From contig JAUWJM010000070.1 in assembly GCA_030607715.1 (NCBI GenBank), forward strand, positions 1 to 8,092: DNA of 8,092 bases. The letters run 5' to 3'. Shown here in pieces: positions 7,120 to 8,092 of the stretch. Each line of letters starts with the position of its first letter. The first letter of the stretch is position 1. Source of the DNA: Candidatus Aerophobota bacterium (GTDB taxonomy: Bacteria > Aerophobota > Aerophobia > Aerophobales > B3-G15). The position numbers were made by a program, and so were the translations under genes. The notes under the pieces are model-generated. The model saw nothing but the letters and a program-made list of their open reading frames with translations. It was not told the DNA's origin and searched no databases.

Positions 7120-8092
7120 ATGAAATCTATTAAAAAAATTGTTTTAGCCTATTCAGGGGGATTAGATACTTCAGTAATCCTTCGATGGCTCAAGCAAAAG
7201 TATAAAGCTCAGATAATAACCTATACTGCTGATCTTGGCCAGGGCAGCTCTCTTGAAGGAATTAAAGAAAAAGCTATTAAAACTGGAGCAAGCAAAGCCT
7301 ATGTAGAGGACTTAAGGGAAGAATTTTGTCAGAATTATGTTCTTCCTGCTCTTCAAGCTAGCGCTCTTTATGAAGGAAAATATCCTTTAGCTACTGCTTT
7401 AGCCCGACCTCTTATAACTAAAGGGTTAATACATTTAGCTGAAAAAGAAAGGGCATAGGCTATCGCCCATGGATGCTCGGGAAAAGGAAACGATCAGGTT
7501 AGATTTGAAGTAACAGCTAAAGCCTTAAATCCTGAAATCACCATCCTTGCTCCTTTAAGGGAATGGGAGCTTAACTCAAGAGAGGAGGAGATAAGATACG
7601 CTCAATTGCACAACATTCCCATCCAGATAAAAGAGGAATCTCCCTATTCTATAGATCGAAACCTCTGGGGAGTAAGTATTGAATGTGGTTCCCTGGAGGA
7701 TCCCTGGAGAGAACCTCCGCCTGATAGCTATCAAATAACTAAATCTTTTCAAGAATCTCCTTCAAAACCCATCTATGTAGAAATAGAGTTTAAAAATGGA
7801 AGGCCGGTGGGAATCAATGGAAAAAATTACCCCATGATAGAACTCATTAAGTGGCTAAATGAGATAGGAGCAGATAATGGCGTGGGTAGAATTGACATGG
7901 TAGAAAATAGACTGGTGGGAATAAAATCAAGGGAAATTTATGAGGCTCCGGCTGCTGTTATCCTTCATCAGGCTCATAGAGAACTTGAGGCAATAACCTT
8001 AGATAAAGATACACTTCACTTTAAACCTATTGTAGCAAGCATCTACTCAGATTTAATTTACAATGGTTTATGGTATTCTCCTCTACGCAAAG
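7120..8092 (+). CDS. argG: Argininosuccinate synthase, interrupted by one in-frame TAG; runs off right edge
   Basis: Joins citrulline and aspartate with ATP to make argininosuccinate, the step after ArgF. The ATP-binding PP-loop is AYSGGLDTS (10-18). Codon 113 (7456-7458) is TAG. A stop there gives only 112 residues. Without any frame change the sequence continues with [17 protein letters not shown], then [52 protein letters not shown] and more, giving 211 further codons with no other stop up to the window edge; the family length is about 400. Everything after the TAG is typical ArgG, so the gene was functional very recently or still is. The residue normally at this position, between GA and A(I/V)AHG, varies among family members (from memory). 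No in-frame ATG or strong ribosome site immediately follows the stop, so restart is unlikely to rescue it. Confidence 0.9.
7456..7458 (+). other. In-frame TAG at argG codon 113
   Basis: The codons around it read GAA AGG GCA TAG GCT ATC GCC. It falls just before the conserved [11 protein letters not shown] stretch. A single substitution from GAG, CAG, AAG, TAT or another near-cognate codon would create it. A conventional gene call would end here and miss the rest of the enzyme. Confidence 0.9.

Noticed and set aside
7456..7458. Frameshift rather than stop as the cause of the argG interruption
   Set aside because: The frame before and after the TAG is the same, and both sides read as ArgG without any base gain or loss.

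Overview
This is an AT-rich bacterial window. Its homologs look like those of an anaerobe-type, probably uncultivated lineage: there is an oxygen-sensitive radical SAM enzyme, tRNA amidotransferase GatB and bacterial DnaK/DnaJ/GrpE. I cannot fix the phylum from sequence alone.

Layout. The left half (1-3644) is on the minus strand and reads, in transcription order: a decayed PfkB-family sugar kinase (3644-3246), grpE (3259-2645), an intergenic segment with a perfect 26-bp inverted repeat (2463-2614), dnaK (2433-529, with an apparent lost tail to 460) and the start of dnaJ (450 to the window edge). The right half (3736-8092) is on the plus strand: an AmmeMemoRadiSam-type radical SAM protein, gatB, argF and argG (running off the edge). 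Genes on the plus strand are tightly packed, with ATGA overlaps at radical SAM/gatB and gatB/argF and a 14-nt gap before argG. The two units diverge from about 3645-3735, where outward-facing TTGAC-type -35 elements sit on both strands.

How the genes work together. GrpE, DnaK and DnaJ form the Hsp70 folding machine: DnaJ delivers clients and stimulates ATP hydrolysis, and GrpE exchanges nucleotide. ArgF and ArgG are consecutive arginine-biosynthesis enzymes (ornithine to citrulline to argininosuccinate). GatB is part of the complex that makes Gln-tRNA(Gln) and/or Asn-tRNA(Asn).

The main oddity is that two otherwise well-preserved housekeeping genes each carry one in-frame TAG. In argG, TAG replaces codon 113 and is followed by 211 fully open, ArgG-like codons to the window edge. 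In dnaK, TAG falls in a Lys-Glu-Glu repeat and is followed in frame by 22 more codons ending in the DnaK-typical acidic tail (DADYKVEE), then TAA only 9 nt before dnaJ. Both stops are TAG. Possible explanations are nonsense mutations, consensus errors, or TAG suppression/reassignment. grpE appears to end in TAG, which argues against complete reassignment. A third, clearly broken gene (the PfkB remnant) shows that real gene decay also occurs here.
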